From Pseudomonas fluorescens (GTDB lineage Bacteria > Pseudomonadota > Gammaproteobacteria > Pseudomonadales > Pseudomonadaceae), in assembly GCF_902497875.1 (NCBI RefSeq), contig NZ_CABVHY010000022.1:62001-126000 (forward strand): a stretch of 64,000 nt of DNA, written 5' to 3'. Both the position numbers and the translations under genes were made by a program. Under the pieces are notes generated by a model. The model saw nothing but the letters and a program-made list of their open reading frames with translations. It did no database searches and was not told where the DNA came from. Below, in pieces: positions 7,845-16,401 of this stretch; within the stretch, counting starts at the first letter, position 1, and each line of letters starts with the position of its first letter.

Positions 7845-9806
7845 TTATTCGACCTCCAGTAAAATTTGTCGGTTTTGGACCTGATCGCCCCGGCTGACCC
7901 GGATACGCTTGATCACCCCGTCGATACCGGCTTTGAGCGGATGCTCCATTTTCATCGCTTCGAGCACCAGCAATAACTGGCCTTTGCTGACCTGGCTGCC
8001 TTCACTGACCAGCACGTCGACGATAGCGCCGGCCATCGGCGCTTTCAGGGTGCCGGAACTGACACTGACCTGGCTGCTGACCAGCGCCTGGGTCTGATCC
8101 CACAGCTGCAGGCTGCCGGGACGGGTGAACAGCCACAATTGCCCGGCGTCGAGCCGGTAGGCGTAGCGCCGCCGGATGCCATTGATCTCAAGGATGGCCC
8201 AGCGGCCGTCGACATCAAGCACCTTCAGTTCAAGCGTTTGCTCGGCGACCTGAATGTGCAACTGCCCGCCGGGTTGGACGTTCAGTTCCAGTAACCATTG
8301 CCCTCTCTCCAGACCGATCCGGTAGTGCAGCGGCACACTGGCGTTGTTACGCCAACCCGCCAGCTCGGCGCAATGGAGGCTGGCCGAACGCTGATAGAAC
8401 AGCGCGGCGGCAATCGCCAGTGCTTCGGTGCTCGGTGTGTGTGGGTGCAGGCAGGATGCGTCGGTAAAATGCCGAGGGATGAACGCCGTGCTGAACTCAC
8501 CGGCGATGAACTGTGGGTGTTCCAGCAACGTGGCCAGCAAGCGCTGATTACTCTGCAGGCCCAGCAAGACGCTGTCCTCCACCGCTCGCAGCAACTTGCG
8601 CCGCGCTGCTTCGCGGGTGGCGCCATGGGCGATGATTTTGCCCAGCAGCGGGTCGTAGAACGGGCTGACCGTCTGGCCCTCGAGCAGGCCGTGGTCGATG
8701 CGCACACCGTCTTGCAGTGCCGGTTCCCAGCGCCCCACCTGACCGGTCTGCGGCAGGAAATCCGCAGCCGGGTCCTCGGCGTACAAGCGCACTTCAATGG
8801 CATGGCCCTTGAGTTCGACCTGCTCCTGGCGCAAGGGCAACGGCAGTCCGGCGGCGACCTGCAGTTGCCAGGCCACCAGGTCGAGGCCGGTAATCAGTTC
8901 GGTCACTGGATGCTCGACCTGCAACCGAGTGTTCATTTCCAGAAAGTAAAACTGCCCGCGCTGATCCAGCAGAAACTCTACGGTGCCAGCACCGACGTAG
9001 TTCACCGCGCGACCGGCCTTGAGTGCCGCGTCCCCCATGGCCTGACGCAACTCGGCGGTCATCACCGGGCAGGGTGCTTCCTCGATGACTTTCTGATGGC
9101 GGCGCTGGATCGAGCAATCGCGCTCGCCGAGGTAGATCAGGTTGCCGTGCTGGTCGCCGAACAGCTGGATTTCCACGTGTCGCGGCTCGATCAGTGCCTG
9201 TTCCAGGATCAGTTCGTCGCTGCCAAACGCGTGCAGGGCTTCGGAGCGGGCGGTGCGGATTTGCTCCAGCAGGTCGCTGGTCTGCTGCACCAGGCGCATG
9301 CCGCGTCCGCCACCCCCGGCGCTGGCTTTGATCATCAACGGATAACCGACACGCTCGGCTTCGCGGCTCAGGGTGGCATCGTCCTGATCAACGCCTTGAT
9401 AGCCGCCGATGCAGGGTACGCCAGCGGCGAGCATGGCGACTTTGGACAACCGTTTGCTGCCCATCAGCTCGATGGCCTCGGGGCTCGGACCGATAAAGAC
9501 AATCCCGGCAGTCTTGCAGGCCGTGGCGAATGCCGCGTTTTCCGAAAGAAAACCATAACCGGGGTGGATTGCATCAGCGCCGCTGCGCTGTGCCGCGTCG
9601 ATGATCGCGGCGATGTTCAGGTAGGACTGCTGCACGGGCGCCGGGCCGATGTTCACGGCTTCGTCGGCCAGCTGCACGTGGCGGGCATCGGCATCGGCAT
9701 CGCTGAACACCGCGACCGTGCGGTAACCCAGGGCCTGAGCGGTGCGCTGGATGCGACAGGCGATTTCACCGCGGTTGGCGATCAGGATTTTGCTGAAGGC
9801 GGGCAT
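7845..9806 (-). CDS. atuF: Geranyl-CoA carboxylase, biotin-containing subunit AtuF
   Basis: 653 residues from MPAFSKILIANRGEIACR (ATG 9806, ribosome-binding site AAAGGGAA). The open frame extends to 9893, but those 29 residues translate a REP element and are not coding. The order is biotin carboxylase (ATP-grasp loop KASAGGGGRGMRLV, catalytic region EMNTRLQVEHPVTE), a BT linker domain, and a C-terminal biotinyl domain with the biotinylated Lys in LEAMKMEHPL. It charges biotin with CO2, and AtuC transfers this to cis-geranyl-CoA. It closely resembles the methylcrotonyl-CoA carboxylase subunit LiuD; the atu neighbours decide the call. A 140-nt gap holding two REP copies separates it from atuE. 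Confidence 0.9.
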   Translation of the reverse strand: MPAFSKILIANRGEIACRIQRTAQALGYRTVAVFSDADADARHVQLADEAVNIGPAPVQQSYLNIAAIIDAAQRSGADAIHPGYGFLSENAAFATACKTAGIVFIGPSPEAIELMGSKRLSKVAMLAAGVPCIGGYQGVDQDDATLSREAERVGYPLMIKASAGGGGRGMRLVQQTSDLLEQIRTARSEALHAFGSDELILEQALIEPRHVEIQLFGDQHGNLIYLGERDCSIQRRHQKVIEEAPCPVMTAELRQAMGDAALKAGRAVNYVGAGTVEFLLDQRGQFYFLEMNTRLQVEHPVTELITGLDLVAWQLQVAAGLPLPLRQEQVELKGHAIEVRLYAEDPAADFLPQTGQVGRWEPALQDGVRIDHGLLEGQTVSPFYDPLLGKIIAHGATREAARRKLLRAVEDSVLLGLQSNQRLLATLLEHPQFIAGEFSTAFIPRHFTDASCLHPHTPSTEALAIAAALFYQRSASLHCAELAGWRNNASVPLHYRIGLERGQWLLELNVQPGGQLHIQVAEQTLELKVLDVDGRWAILEINGIRRRYAYRLDAGQLWLFTRPGSLQLWDQTQALVSSQVSVSSGTLKAPMAGAIVDVLVSEGSQVSKGQLLLVLEAMKMEHPLKAGIDGVIKRIRVSRGDQVQNRQILLEVE

Positions 9807-9848
9807 GGGTTGATTCCCTTTGTTTTTTGCGGTGTCTGTGATGGCCCT

Positions 9849-9942
9849 ATCGCGAGCAAGCTCGCTCCCACAGGGGTTCTTCGGGGTGAACAAAACTGGA
9901 TGATCGCCTTGGATCTAATGTGGGAGCGAGCTTGCTCGCGAT
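9849..9942. repeat. REP pair inside the atu operon
   Basis: Two inverted copies of the Pseudomonas REP palindrome (core GCGAGCAAGCTCGC at 9849-9873 and its mirror at 9919-9942) lie in the atuE-atuF gap. They form a REP doublet that could fold in the mRNA between the two genes and change the relative amount of atuF. Confidence 0.9.
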
Positions 9943-9946
9943 GCTC

Positions 9947-10744
9947 TTACGGCGCCCAACTTGGTGGTCTTTTTTGCGCGAAAGCGGTGGTCCCTTCGAC
10001 ACCTTCCGGCCCGGTCACCGCAGCGCTGAACCACTCGGCGGCCTGATCGAGCAATGCCCCTTGAGGCTGTTCGACACTGGCCAGCAACAGCGCTTTGGTC
10101 GCGGCATTGGCACCCGGGGCGCAGCACAGAACATGGGCGAGCACTTCATCAAGGCGTTCGGCCAGGGCTTGCGGATCCTGCTCGACAAAATGCACCAGCC
10201 CCAAACGCTCGGCTTCGTTGCCGTCGAACCGCGCCGCGGTCAGCGCCAGTCGGCGGGCCTGGGTCAGTCCGATGCGCTTGACCACGAACGGAGCAATCTG
10301 CGCCGGCAGCAAACCGAGGCTGGTTTCCGGCATGCCAAACTGCGCTTGATGATCGGCCAGCGCGATATCGCTGACGCAGGCCAAGCCAAAACCACCACCC
10401 AGGACCGCGCCTTGCAGCACGCAGATCACCACTTGCGGGGCTTGTTCGGTTTCTTCCAGCAGGGCGCCAAAAGCTCGGTTCAATTGGCGATACGCCTGCG
10501 GTCCCTGGGTTCGAGCATTGGCCATGTCTTTCAGATCGCCGCCGGCCGAGAAGTGCCCGCCGGCACCGCTGATGACCAAGGCGCGGATCTGTCGGTCGTC
10601 ACGCACCGCGGCCAGCACCGCGCGCAACTCCGCGACCATCTGCAGACTCATGGCGTTGCGGCTTTCAGGTCGATTCAAGGTGATATGCAACACGCCGCTG
10701 TGGGGTTCCAGCAACAGCGTGTCGCAGGCGGGTAGCGGGCTCAT
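9947..10744 (-). CDS. atuE: Isohexenylglutaconyl-CoA hydratase AtuE (enoyl-CoA hydratase family)
   Basis: 265 residues, crotonase fold. Visible are the oxyanion-hole motifs VISGAGGHFSAGGDLKDMAN (about 58-77) and VLQGAVLGGGFGLACVSDIALA (about 105-126). In the Atu pathway it hydrates isohexenyl-glutaconyl-CoA made by the carboxylase. Its start overlaps the end of atuD by 4 bases (ATGA at 10741-10744), which indicates translational coupling. As a single gene it could be any enoyl-CoA hydratase; the cluster gives the specific role. Confidence 0.88.
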   Translation of the reverse strand: MSPLPACDTLLLEPHSGVLHITLNRPESRNAMSLQMVAELRAVLAAVRDDRQIRALVISGAGGHFSAGGDLKDMANARTQGPQAYRQLNRAFGALLEETEQAPQVVICVLQGAVLGGGFGLACVSDIALADHQAQFGMPETSLGLLPAQIAPFVVKRIGLTQARRLALTAARFDGNEAERLGLVHFVEQDPQALAERLDEVLAHVLCCAPGANAATKALLLASVEQPQGALLDQAAEWFSAAVTGPEGVEGTTAFAQKRPPSWAP

Positions 10745-11898
10745 GGTTTTTTCCCGGGCAGGATGCCCATCAGTTTGCAGATAATCCCCAGCATGATTTC
10801 GTCGGCACCGCCGCCAATCGAGACCAGTCGCACATCGCGATAGGCCCGGGCTACCGGGTTATCCCACATGAAGCCCATGCCGCCCCAGTATTGCAGGCAA
10901 CTGTCGCTGACTTCGCGGCCCAGGCGCCCGGCCTTGAGCTTGGCCATGGAGGCGAGACGCGTGACATCCTGGCCCTTTATGTATTGCTCGGTGGCCTGAT
11001 AGACCAGTGCACGCAGGCATTCGATTTCGGTTTGCAGTTCGGCCAGGCGGAAATGGATCACCTGGTTATCGATCAGCGCGCTGCCGAAGGTCTTGCGCTC
11101 CTTGCAGTACTCGATGGTGCTGTCGACGCAGTACTCCAGGCCTTTGATCATGTTCGCCGCGCCGAATAGCCGTTCTTCCTGGAACTGCAGCATCTGCATC
11201 ATGAACCCGGCGCCTTCATGGCCAATACGATTGCGCTTCGGCACGCGCACGTTGTCGAAAAACACCTGGGCGGTTTCCGAACTGCGCATGCCGAGCTTGT
11301 CCAGGTGCGCGCTGAGACTGATGCCGGGGCTGTTCATCGGCACCATGATCAGCGATTTGTTGACGTGGGGTTTGTCGTCGGAGGTGTTGGCCAGCAGGCA
11401 GATGAAATCGGCGCTTGGCGAGTTGGTGATCCACATCTTGCTGCCGTTGATCACATAGTCGTCGCCGTCTTGGCGGGCAGTTGTTTTCAGCCCGGCGACG
11501 TCGGAACCGGCGCCGACTTCGGAGACCCCGATGCAGCCGACCTGTTCGCCGCTGATGGCCGGGCGCAGGAACTCTTCGCGCAACTCATCGGAGCCGAAGC
11601 GCGCCAGCGCCGGGGTGCACATGTCGGTCTGAACGCCGATGGACATCGGAATGCCGCCGCAATGAATGGTGCCGAATTCTTCGGCGGCGACTATCGAATA
11701 GCTGTAATCGAGGCCCATGCCGCCGAATTTCTCCGGCTTGGAAATCCCCAGCAGGCCGAGTTCGCCGGCCTTGCGAAAAATCTCATGGATCGGAAAGCGC
11801 CCGGCCTTTTCCCACTCCTCGACGTGAGGGTTGATCTCGCGATCGACAAAGTGACGCACCGTGCGACGCAGTTCTTCGTGTTCCTGGGTGAAGATCAT
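10741..11898 (-). CDS. atuD: Citronellyl-CoA dehydrogenase AtuD (acyl-CoA dehydrogenase)
   Basis: 385 residues, a full-length FAD acyl-CoA dehydrogenase. Signatures include CIGVSEVGAGSDVAGLKTTA (about 137-156), WITNSPSADFICLL, the C-terminal FAD-binding stretch SCLQYWGGMGFMWDNPVARAYRDVR and ending with GGADEIMLGIICK. It oxidises citronellyl-CoA to cis-geranyl-CoA in the cytoplasm, feeding electrons to ETF. It sits between atuC (27-nt gap) and atuE (4-nt overlap). Specificity is inferred from the gene order. Confidence 0.9.
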   Translation of the reverse strand: MIFTQEHEELRRTVRHFVDREINPHVEEWEKAGRFPIHEIFRKAGELGLLGISKPEKFGGMGLDYSYSIVAAEEFGTIHCGGIPMSIGVQTDMCTPALARFGSDELREEFLRPAISGEQVGCIGVSEVGAGSDVAGLKTTARQDGDDYVINGSKMWITNSPSADFICLLANTSDDKPHVNKSLIMVPMNSPGISLSAHLDKLGMRSSETAQVFFDNVRVPKRNRIGHEGAGFMMQMLQFQEERLFGAANMIKGLEYCVDSTIEYCKERKTFGSALIDNQVIHFRLAELQTEIECLRALVYQATEQYIKGQDVTRLASMAKLKAGRLGREVSDSCLQYWGGMGFMWDNPVARAYRDVRLVSIGGGADEIMLGIICKLMGILPGKKP

Positions 11899-11925
11899 TT
11901 TTATTGTTCTCCTTAGGCCGAGTGG

Positions 11926-13542
11926 TCAGAAACGGGCGATACCAAAGCTGTTGGGTTGTAGCTGACGAACTTCGGCCTCGTGGCAAATATCCAGCAGATA
12001 ACCCAAGAGTATCCGCGTATCCCGTGGATCGATCAGGCCGTCGTCCCACAGATTGGCGCTGGCGTACAGCGCGGTGGACTGGCTGTCGAGCTTGTGCGCG
12101 GTGACCTGTTCGAGCATGTCGAGCATCTTCGGGTCGGGGATCAACCCGTCCTTGGTCTGCTTGGCTTCGGTGACGATGCGCAACACCTTGCCGGCCTGGG
12201 CGCCGCCCATTACTGCGGTGCGGCTGTTGGGCCAGGCGAAGATGAAGCGTGGGTCGAGACCGCGGCCGCACATGGCGTAATTGCCGGCGCCGTAGGAACC
12301 GCCGACGATCAGGGTCAGTTTCGGCACGCGGGCATTGGCCACCGCCTGGATCATCTTTGCGCCGTGCTTGATCACACCCTGCTGTTCCGACTCGGTACCG
12401 ACCATGAACCCCGTGGTGTTGTGAAAGAACAGCAGCGGCGTCTGGCTCTGGTCGCAGAGCTGAATGAACTGCGCGGCTTTGCTCGCGCCCTTGGGGGTGA
12501 TCGGACCGTTATTACCGAGAAAACCGCAGGCGCGGCCCTGAATCTGTAAATGGCCACAGACGGTCTGCTGATCGAACTCGCCCTTGAACTCGAGGAAGTT
12601 CGAACCATCGGCAATCCGGGCAATGATCTCGCGCACGTCATAGGGTTTTTTCGGGTCATCGGGAATCAGCCCGAGCAGCTCGTCGATGGGGTAGAGCGGT
12701 TCTTCCCAGTGTCGCGCAGGCGTTAAAGGTAACCGCGCATTCCACGGCAACAGGCTGACAATCTCGCGCACCTGCCGCACGCCATCGGCATCGTTCTCGG
12801 CCAGGTATTCGGCGGTGCCGGCAGTTTGCGCGTGCATCTGGGCGCCGCCCAGTTCTTCATCGGTGGCGACTTCGCCGGTGGCGGCTTTAAGCAGCGGCGG
12901 GCCGGCAAGAAACAGCTTGGCCTTGCCGCGCACCACCACCACGTAATCCGACAACCCCGGCTGATAAGCACCGCCAGCGGTTGCGGAACCGTGGACCACC
13001 GTGATCTGCGGTAAACCCATGGCCGACATCCGTGCCTGGTTGGCAAAGCTGCGAGCACCCTCGACGAAAATCTCCGCGGCGTAATTGAGGTTGGCGCCGC
13101 CGCTTTCGGCGAGGGTGATCACCGGCAGTTTGTTCTCCATGGCGATCTGTTGCAGGCGCAGGGATTTTTTCAGGCCACTGGGGGAAATGGTCCCGCCCTT
13201 GATCGCGCTGTTGTTGGCCACCACCAGCACCCGAATGCCGGATACGTAGCCGATTCCGGCGATCAAACCGCCACCGGCCGAGCTGCCGTCCTTGTCGTCG
13301 TGCAACTTGTAGCCGGCCAGGCTCGCCAGCTCGAGGAAGGGTGCGCCGGGGTCCAGCAGCAGATTGAGGCGTTCACGGGGCAGCAGTTGTTCGCGCTTGT
13401 CGAACCTGGGTTTGGCTTCGGCGGCCTTGTTCAACAGGTTTTGTTCGAGCTGGCGGACGTGCTCGATGCCCACCAGCATTGCCGCGCGGTTGTGAGCGAA
13501 CTGTTCGCTGAACGGGTCTACTTGCGACTGAATGGCCGGCAT
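11926..13542 (-). CDS. atuC: Geranyl-CoA carboxylase, carboxyltransferase subunit AtuC
   Basis: 538 residues with both halves of an acyl-CoA carboxyltransferase. Visible are the N-domain ESGGANLNYAAEIF and GSATAGGAYQPGLSDYVVVV, and the C-domain ICDQSQTPLLFFHNTTGFMVG, GGSYGAGNYAMCGRGLDPRFIFAWPNS split around residue 435, and GGAQAGKVL. It transfers the carboxyl from biotin on AtuF to geranyl-CoA. It starts 3 nt after the atuB stop. Close homologue of methylcrotonyl-CoA carboxylase LiuB; the AtuA and AtuB neighbours favour the geranyl enzyme. Confidence 0.92.
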   Translation of the reverse strand: MPAIQSQVDPFSEQFAHNRAAMLVGIEHVRQLEQNLLNKAAEAKPRFDKREQLLPRERLNLLLDPGAPFLELASLAGYKLHDDKDGSSAGGGLIAGIGYVSGIRVLVVANNSAIKGGTISPSGLKKSLRLQQIAMENKLPVITLAESGGANLNYAAEIFVEGARSFANQARMSAMGLPQITVVHGSATAGGAYQPGLSDYVVVVRGKAKLFLAGPPLLKAATGEVATDEELGGAQMHAQTAGTAEYLAENDADGVRQVREIVSLLPWNARLPLTPARHWEEPLYPIDELLGLIPDDPKKPYDVREIIARIADGSNFLEFKGEFDQQTVCGHLQIQGRACGFLGNNGPITPKGASKAAQFIQLCDQSQTPLLFFHNTTGFMVGTESEQQGVIKHGAKMIQAVANARVPKLTLIVGGSYGAGNYAMCGRGLDPRFIFAWPNSRTAVMGGAQAGKVLRIVTEAKQTKDGLIPDPKMLDMLEQVTAHKLDSQSTALYASANLWDDGLIDPRDTRILLGYLLDICHEAEVRQLQPNSFGIARF

Positions 13543-13545
13543 CGC

Positions 13546-14415
13546 TTATTCCTTGTCTTTGAGCACATCGGGCCAGTAGGCCCGGTGAAAACCGTTGTAC
13601 GATTCGCTGTTCTGCGCCTTGTGGATCGGCCAGGCGCGGCCTCCCAGGCTGGCGGCACCGTCGATGCGCAGGGTACTGCCGCTGATAAACGCCGCCGCCG
13701 GGCTGAGCAGGAACACAATCGCCGCGCTGACCTCCGACTCGGTGCCGATGCGCTTGAGCGGCACATGTTCGCGCAAGGTCGGAATCACTGCCTTGAACGC
13801 CCCTTCATAGGTGTCCATACCGCTGGAGGCGATCCAGCCGGGTGCCACGGCATTGACCCGGACCCCGGCGTGGCCCCATTCGAAGGCGGCGGTCTTGGTG
13901 AAGTTGTCCATGCCCGAACGCGCCGCGCCGGAATGGCCCATGCCGGGCATGCCGCCCCACATATCGGCGAGCATGTTGACGATCGCGCCGCCGTGTTTGC
14001 TCATGGATTGGTTGAAGACTTCCCGGGCCATCAGGAACCCGCCGACCAGGTTGGTTCGCAGCACAGTTTCAAAGCCCTTCTGGTTGATCGATGCCAAGGG
14101 GGCCGGGTATTGACCACCGGCATTGTTCACCAGACCGTGAATCGGTCCGTGTTTCTCAATGAGTTGGCTGATCAGCACGGTGACCGCGTCTTCGTCGCGG
14201 ATATCGCAGGTCTGGTAACTGGCTTGACCGCCGTCTTCGAGAATTTCCGCGGTGACGGTTTTCAGCTTGTCGGCCTTGCGTCCGATCACTATGACATGGG
14301 CGCCGAGGGCCGCCAGTTCGTGGGCGGTGCACCGGCCGATGCCGCTGCCGCCGCCAGTGACAATGAGGGTCTGACCAGCGAACAGATCGGCTTTGAAGAT
14401 GGAGTTATAGGCCAC
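13546..14415 (-). CDS. atuB: Short-chain dehydrogenase AtuB
   Basis: 289 residues, classical SDR. The Rossmann motif is TGGGSGIGRCTA (about 20-31), with NNAGG (about 95-99), a Ser/Lys pair in the HSGAARSGMDNFTK region, and VNAVAPGWI. The classical Tyr of YxxxK appears replaced: the aligned stretch reads GAARSGMDN. The proposed role in P. aeruginosa is oxidation of citronellol or citronellal on the way to citronellic acid. It is 12 nt downstream of atuA. Substrate is inferred from the cluster. Confidence 0.88.
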   Translation of the reverse strand: MAYNSIFKADLFAGQTLIVTGGGSGIGRCTAHELAALGAHVIVIGRKADKLKTVTAEILEDGGQASYQTCDIRDEDAVTVLISQLIEKHGPIHGLVNNAGGQYPAPLASINQKGFETVLRTNLVGGFLMAREVFNQSMSKHGGAIVNMLADMWGGMPGMGHSGAARSGMDNFTKTAAFEWGHAGVRVNAVAPGWIASSGMDTYEGAFKAVIPTLREHVPLKRIGTESEVSAAIVFLLSPAAAFISGSTLRIDGAASLGGRAWPIHKAQNSESYNGFHRAYWPDVLKDKE

Positions 14416-14427
14416 GACGACAGTCCT

Positions 14428-16218
14428 CTAGTTCACAAGGTCGGCGATGCTCTGGGGCACCGGAATCTGGATGTCCAGCAGTTGCTGGGCGAAGGCCTTG
14501 CCTTGCGGGTCGATCCGCAGGCTGGCGACACCGCCGCCGCCCAAGGCGTTTTCCAGGAGAAAATTCAGGCTGTGGGTGCCCGGCAGATACCAGCGCTCGA
14601 CCCGCCCGTGGACCGGGTCGAGGACATGGCTCATCCAGTCGACGATCACGGCCGGGGTCAAGGCTTCGGCAATCCACGGCAGGAATTGCGGCTCGCGGGC
14701 CATAACCCCGATATTACTGTGATTGCCCTTGTCGCCAGAGCGTGCGACTGCCAGCTTGACCAGCGCCACACTGGCGTCGGCGCGGCCCTCGGCCCTGGGC
14801 GGCTCGAACGGGACGGGCAGGGCGGCGGGATCTAGCTGATCGAGTTCGGGCAGGGCGCAGACATGCCGTTGTCCGGCCAGATCGATGTCGAGTTGGCAGG
14901 CGGATTTTTCGATCAGGAACGAGAACAGCCGGATCAGCGGGTATACCGTCGGCCGGCCACCGACTATCCCGGTCAGCCCCGGCGCCATGCCGGTCGCGGC
15001 CTGGGCGATTTCCCGGGAGAACAGCACCAGCGCTTGTTTATCCGGATGGCGCACCGCCAGCTTGATCACCACTTCGCGGCTGTCCTGGCGTCGGCCATGG
15101 GGGCCGTAAGTGGCTTCGCTGCCGAGCAGTTCGATATTCACTTCGCTGTACGGTGCCCAACCGCGCAGGCTGAACATTTCCGCGGTCTTGGCGATGATCG
15201 CCTGGCTGACCCGCTGCGCCTTGGCGACGGCATCGATCCCGGCTATCAGACAACTGGCGGTGCAACGGAAACCATCCGGGTAGGTGGCGCTGACTTTGTA
15301 GTGGGCGGTGGGTGGAAGGCCTTTGGCACCGTGAACCCGGACCGCGTTCTTGCCTTGTTGCTGGAGCTTGACCTGGGTGAAATCGCAGACCACGTCGGGC
15401 AGCAGATAGGCTTGCGGGTCGCCGATTTCATAGAGCAATTGTTCGCCCACGGTCAGCGCCGTGATCAACCCGCCGGAGCCTTCGGGCTTGCTCAGGATGA
15501 ATTGGCTGTCGGCGCTGACTTCGACAATCGGGAAGCCGATGTGCTCGTAGTCCGGCACCTCGCGCCAGTCAGTGAAGTTGCCGCCGGTACAGTGGGCGCC
15601 GCATTCGATGAGGTGTCCGGCCAGTGCGGCCTGGGCCAGTTTGTCGTAGTCATGCCAGGACCAGCCGAACTCATGCACCAGCGCGGCGCTGACCACCGCG
15701 CTGTCGACCACTCGCCCGGTGATGACGATATCCGCCCCAAGACGTAATGCCTCGACGATACCCGGAGCGCCAAGATAGGCATTGGTCGAGACGCACAACG
15801 CTGGCAGCGGCGCGCCGCTGAACATTTCATGAATGCCGCGGCCGCTCAATTGCGGGAACTGCGGTTGCAGGTCATCGCCGAGCAGCACGGCGATCTTCAG
15901 CGCCACCCCCGCTTGATCGCAGGCCGCCTGCAGCGCCGCGGCACAAGCCTTGGGATTGATCCCGCCGGCGTTGCTGACGACGCGGATGTTCTGTCGGGAA
16001 ATTTCCGGGAGCAACGGGCTGAGGACTTCGACGAAATCAGTGGCGTAACCGGCCCGGGGATCTTTCATCCGCGCCCCGGCCAGCAGTGACATGGTGATTT
16101 CAGCCAGGTAGTCGAACACCAGATAATCCAGGCGGCCACCTTCCACCAATTGCCCCGCGGCGGTAGAAGTGTCGCCCCAGAACGCGCTGGCGCAACCGAT
16201 ACGCACGGTCCTGCTCAT
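14428..16218 (-). CDS. atuA: Acyclic terpene utilisation protein AtuA
   Basis: 596 residues from MSRTVRIGCASAFWGDTSTA (ATG 16218). The open frame reaches 16344, but the extra codons would cover the operator region, so the shorter start is chosen. The N-terminal AtuA domain (DUF1446) shows VEGGRLDYLVFDYLAEITM, VSNAGGINPKACA and DIVITGRVVDSAVV; the C-terminal part (about 490-590) carries ARSGDKGNHSNIGVMAR. The protein is essential for terpene growth in P. aeruginosa, but its reaction is not established. First gene of the atuABCDEF unit, divergent from atuR. Assignment is secure because the family is distinctive. Confidence 0.93.
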   Translation of the reverse strand: MSRTVRIGCASAFWGDTSTAAGQLVEGGRLDYLVFDYLAEITMSLLAGARMKDPRAGYATDFVEVLSPLLPEISRQNIRVVSNAGGINPKACAAALQAACDQAGVALKIAVLLGDDLQPQFPQLSGRGIHEMFSGAPLPALCVSTNAYLGAPGIVEALRLGADIVITGRVVDSAVVSAALVHEFGWSWHDYDKLAQAALAGHLIECGAHCTGGNFTDWREVPDYEHIGFPIVEVSADSQFILSKPEGSGGLITALTVGEQLLYEIGDPQAYLLPDVVCDFTQVKLQQQGKNAVRVHGAKGLPPTAHYKVSATYPDGFRCTASCLIAGIDAVAKAQRVSQAIIAKTAEMFSLRGWAPYSEVNIELLGSEATYGPHGRRQDSREVVIKLAVRHPDKQALVLFSREIAQAATGMAPGLTGIVGGRPTVYPLIRLFSFLIEKSACQLDIDLAGQRHVCALPELDQLDPAALPVPFEPPRAEGRADASVALVKLAVARSGDKGNHSNIGVMAREPQFLPWIAEALTPAVIVDWMSHVLDPVHGRVERWYLPGTHSLNFLLENALGGGGVASLRIDPQGKAFAQQLLDIQIPVPQSIADLVN

Positions 16219-16254
16219 GACTGAGACCTTCTGCGATAGAATTGGCTTGAGATT

Positions 16255-16315
16255 ACCAAGCAAGCGCTTGGTTTGTAAACGCTGAAAATATCTTCTATCC
16301 AAGCGCTTGCTTGGT
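16255..16315. promoter_or_regulatory. Twin AtuR operators in the atuA-atuR gap
   Basis: Two 17-bp copies, 16255-16271 (ACCAAGCAAGCGCTTGG) and 16299-16315, are exact reverse complements of each other, 27 nt apart. Each contains the palindrome CAAGCGCTTG. AtuR of P. aeruginosa is reported to bind two 13-bp inverted repeats in the same gap (from memory), so these are the expected repressor sites for both divergent promoters. Confidence 0.88.
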
Positions 16316-16401
16316 GGTCCTCGCCAGCTAAAATGCCCGCGCAACCTCCCGGTTTACCGGGCGGCCGTACCCTTGATTGAAGCGCATACAGGAGAGAACG
16401 C

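Noticed and set aside
9807..9893. N-terminal extension of atuF
   Set aside because: The codons read through a REP palindrome; the carboxylase family starts at the chosen Met with a ribosome-binding site.
8298..10046. 582-residue plus-strand open frame opposite atuF
   Set aside because: Shadow of atuF, with Gln/His/Arg-rich non-protein-like composition and no ribosome-binding site.
7845..13542. Leucine/isovalerate (liu) cluster as an alternative reading of the carboxylase genes
   Set aside because: Single genes fit either pathway, but AtuA, the AtuB-type SDR and a divergent TetR regulator with twin operators define atu.
13150..14835. 561-residue plus-strand open frame across atuC, atuB and atuA
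   Set aside because: Spans three real genes on the other strand; shadow frame.
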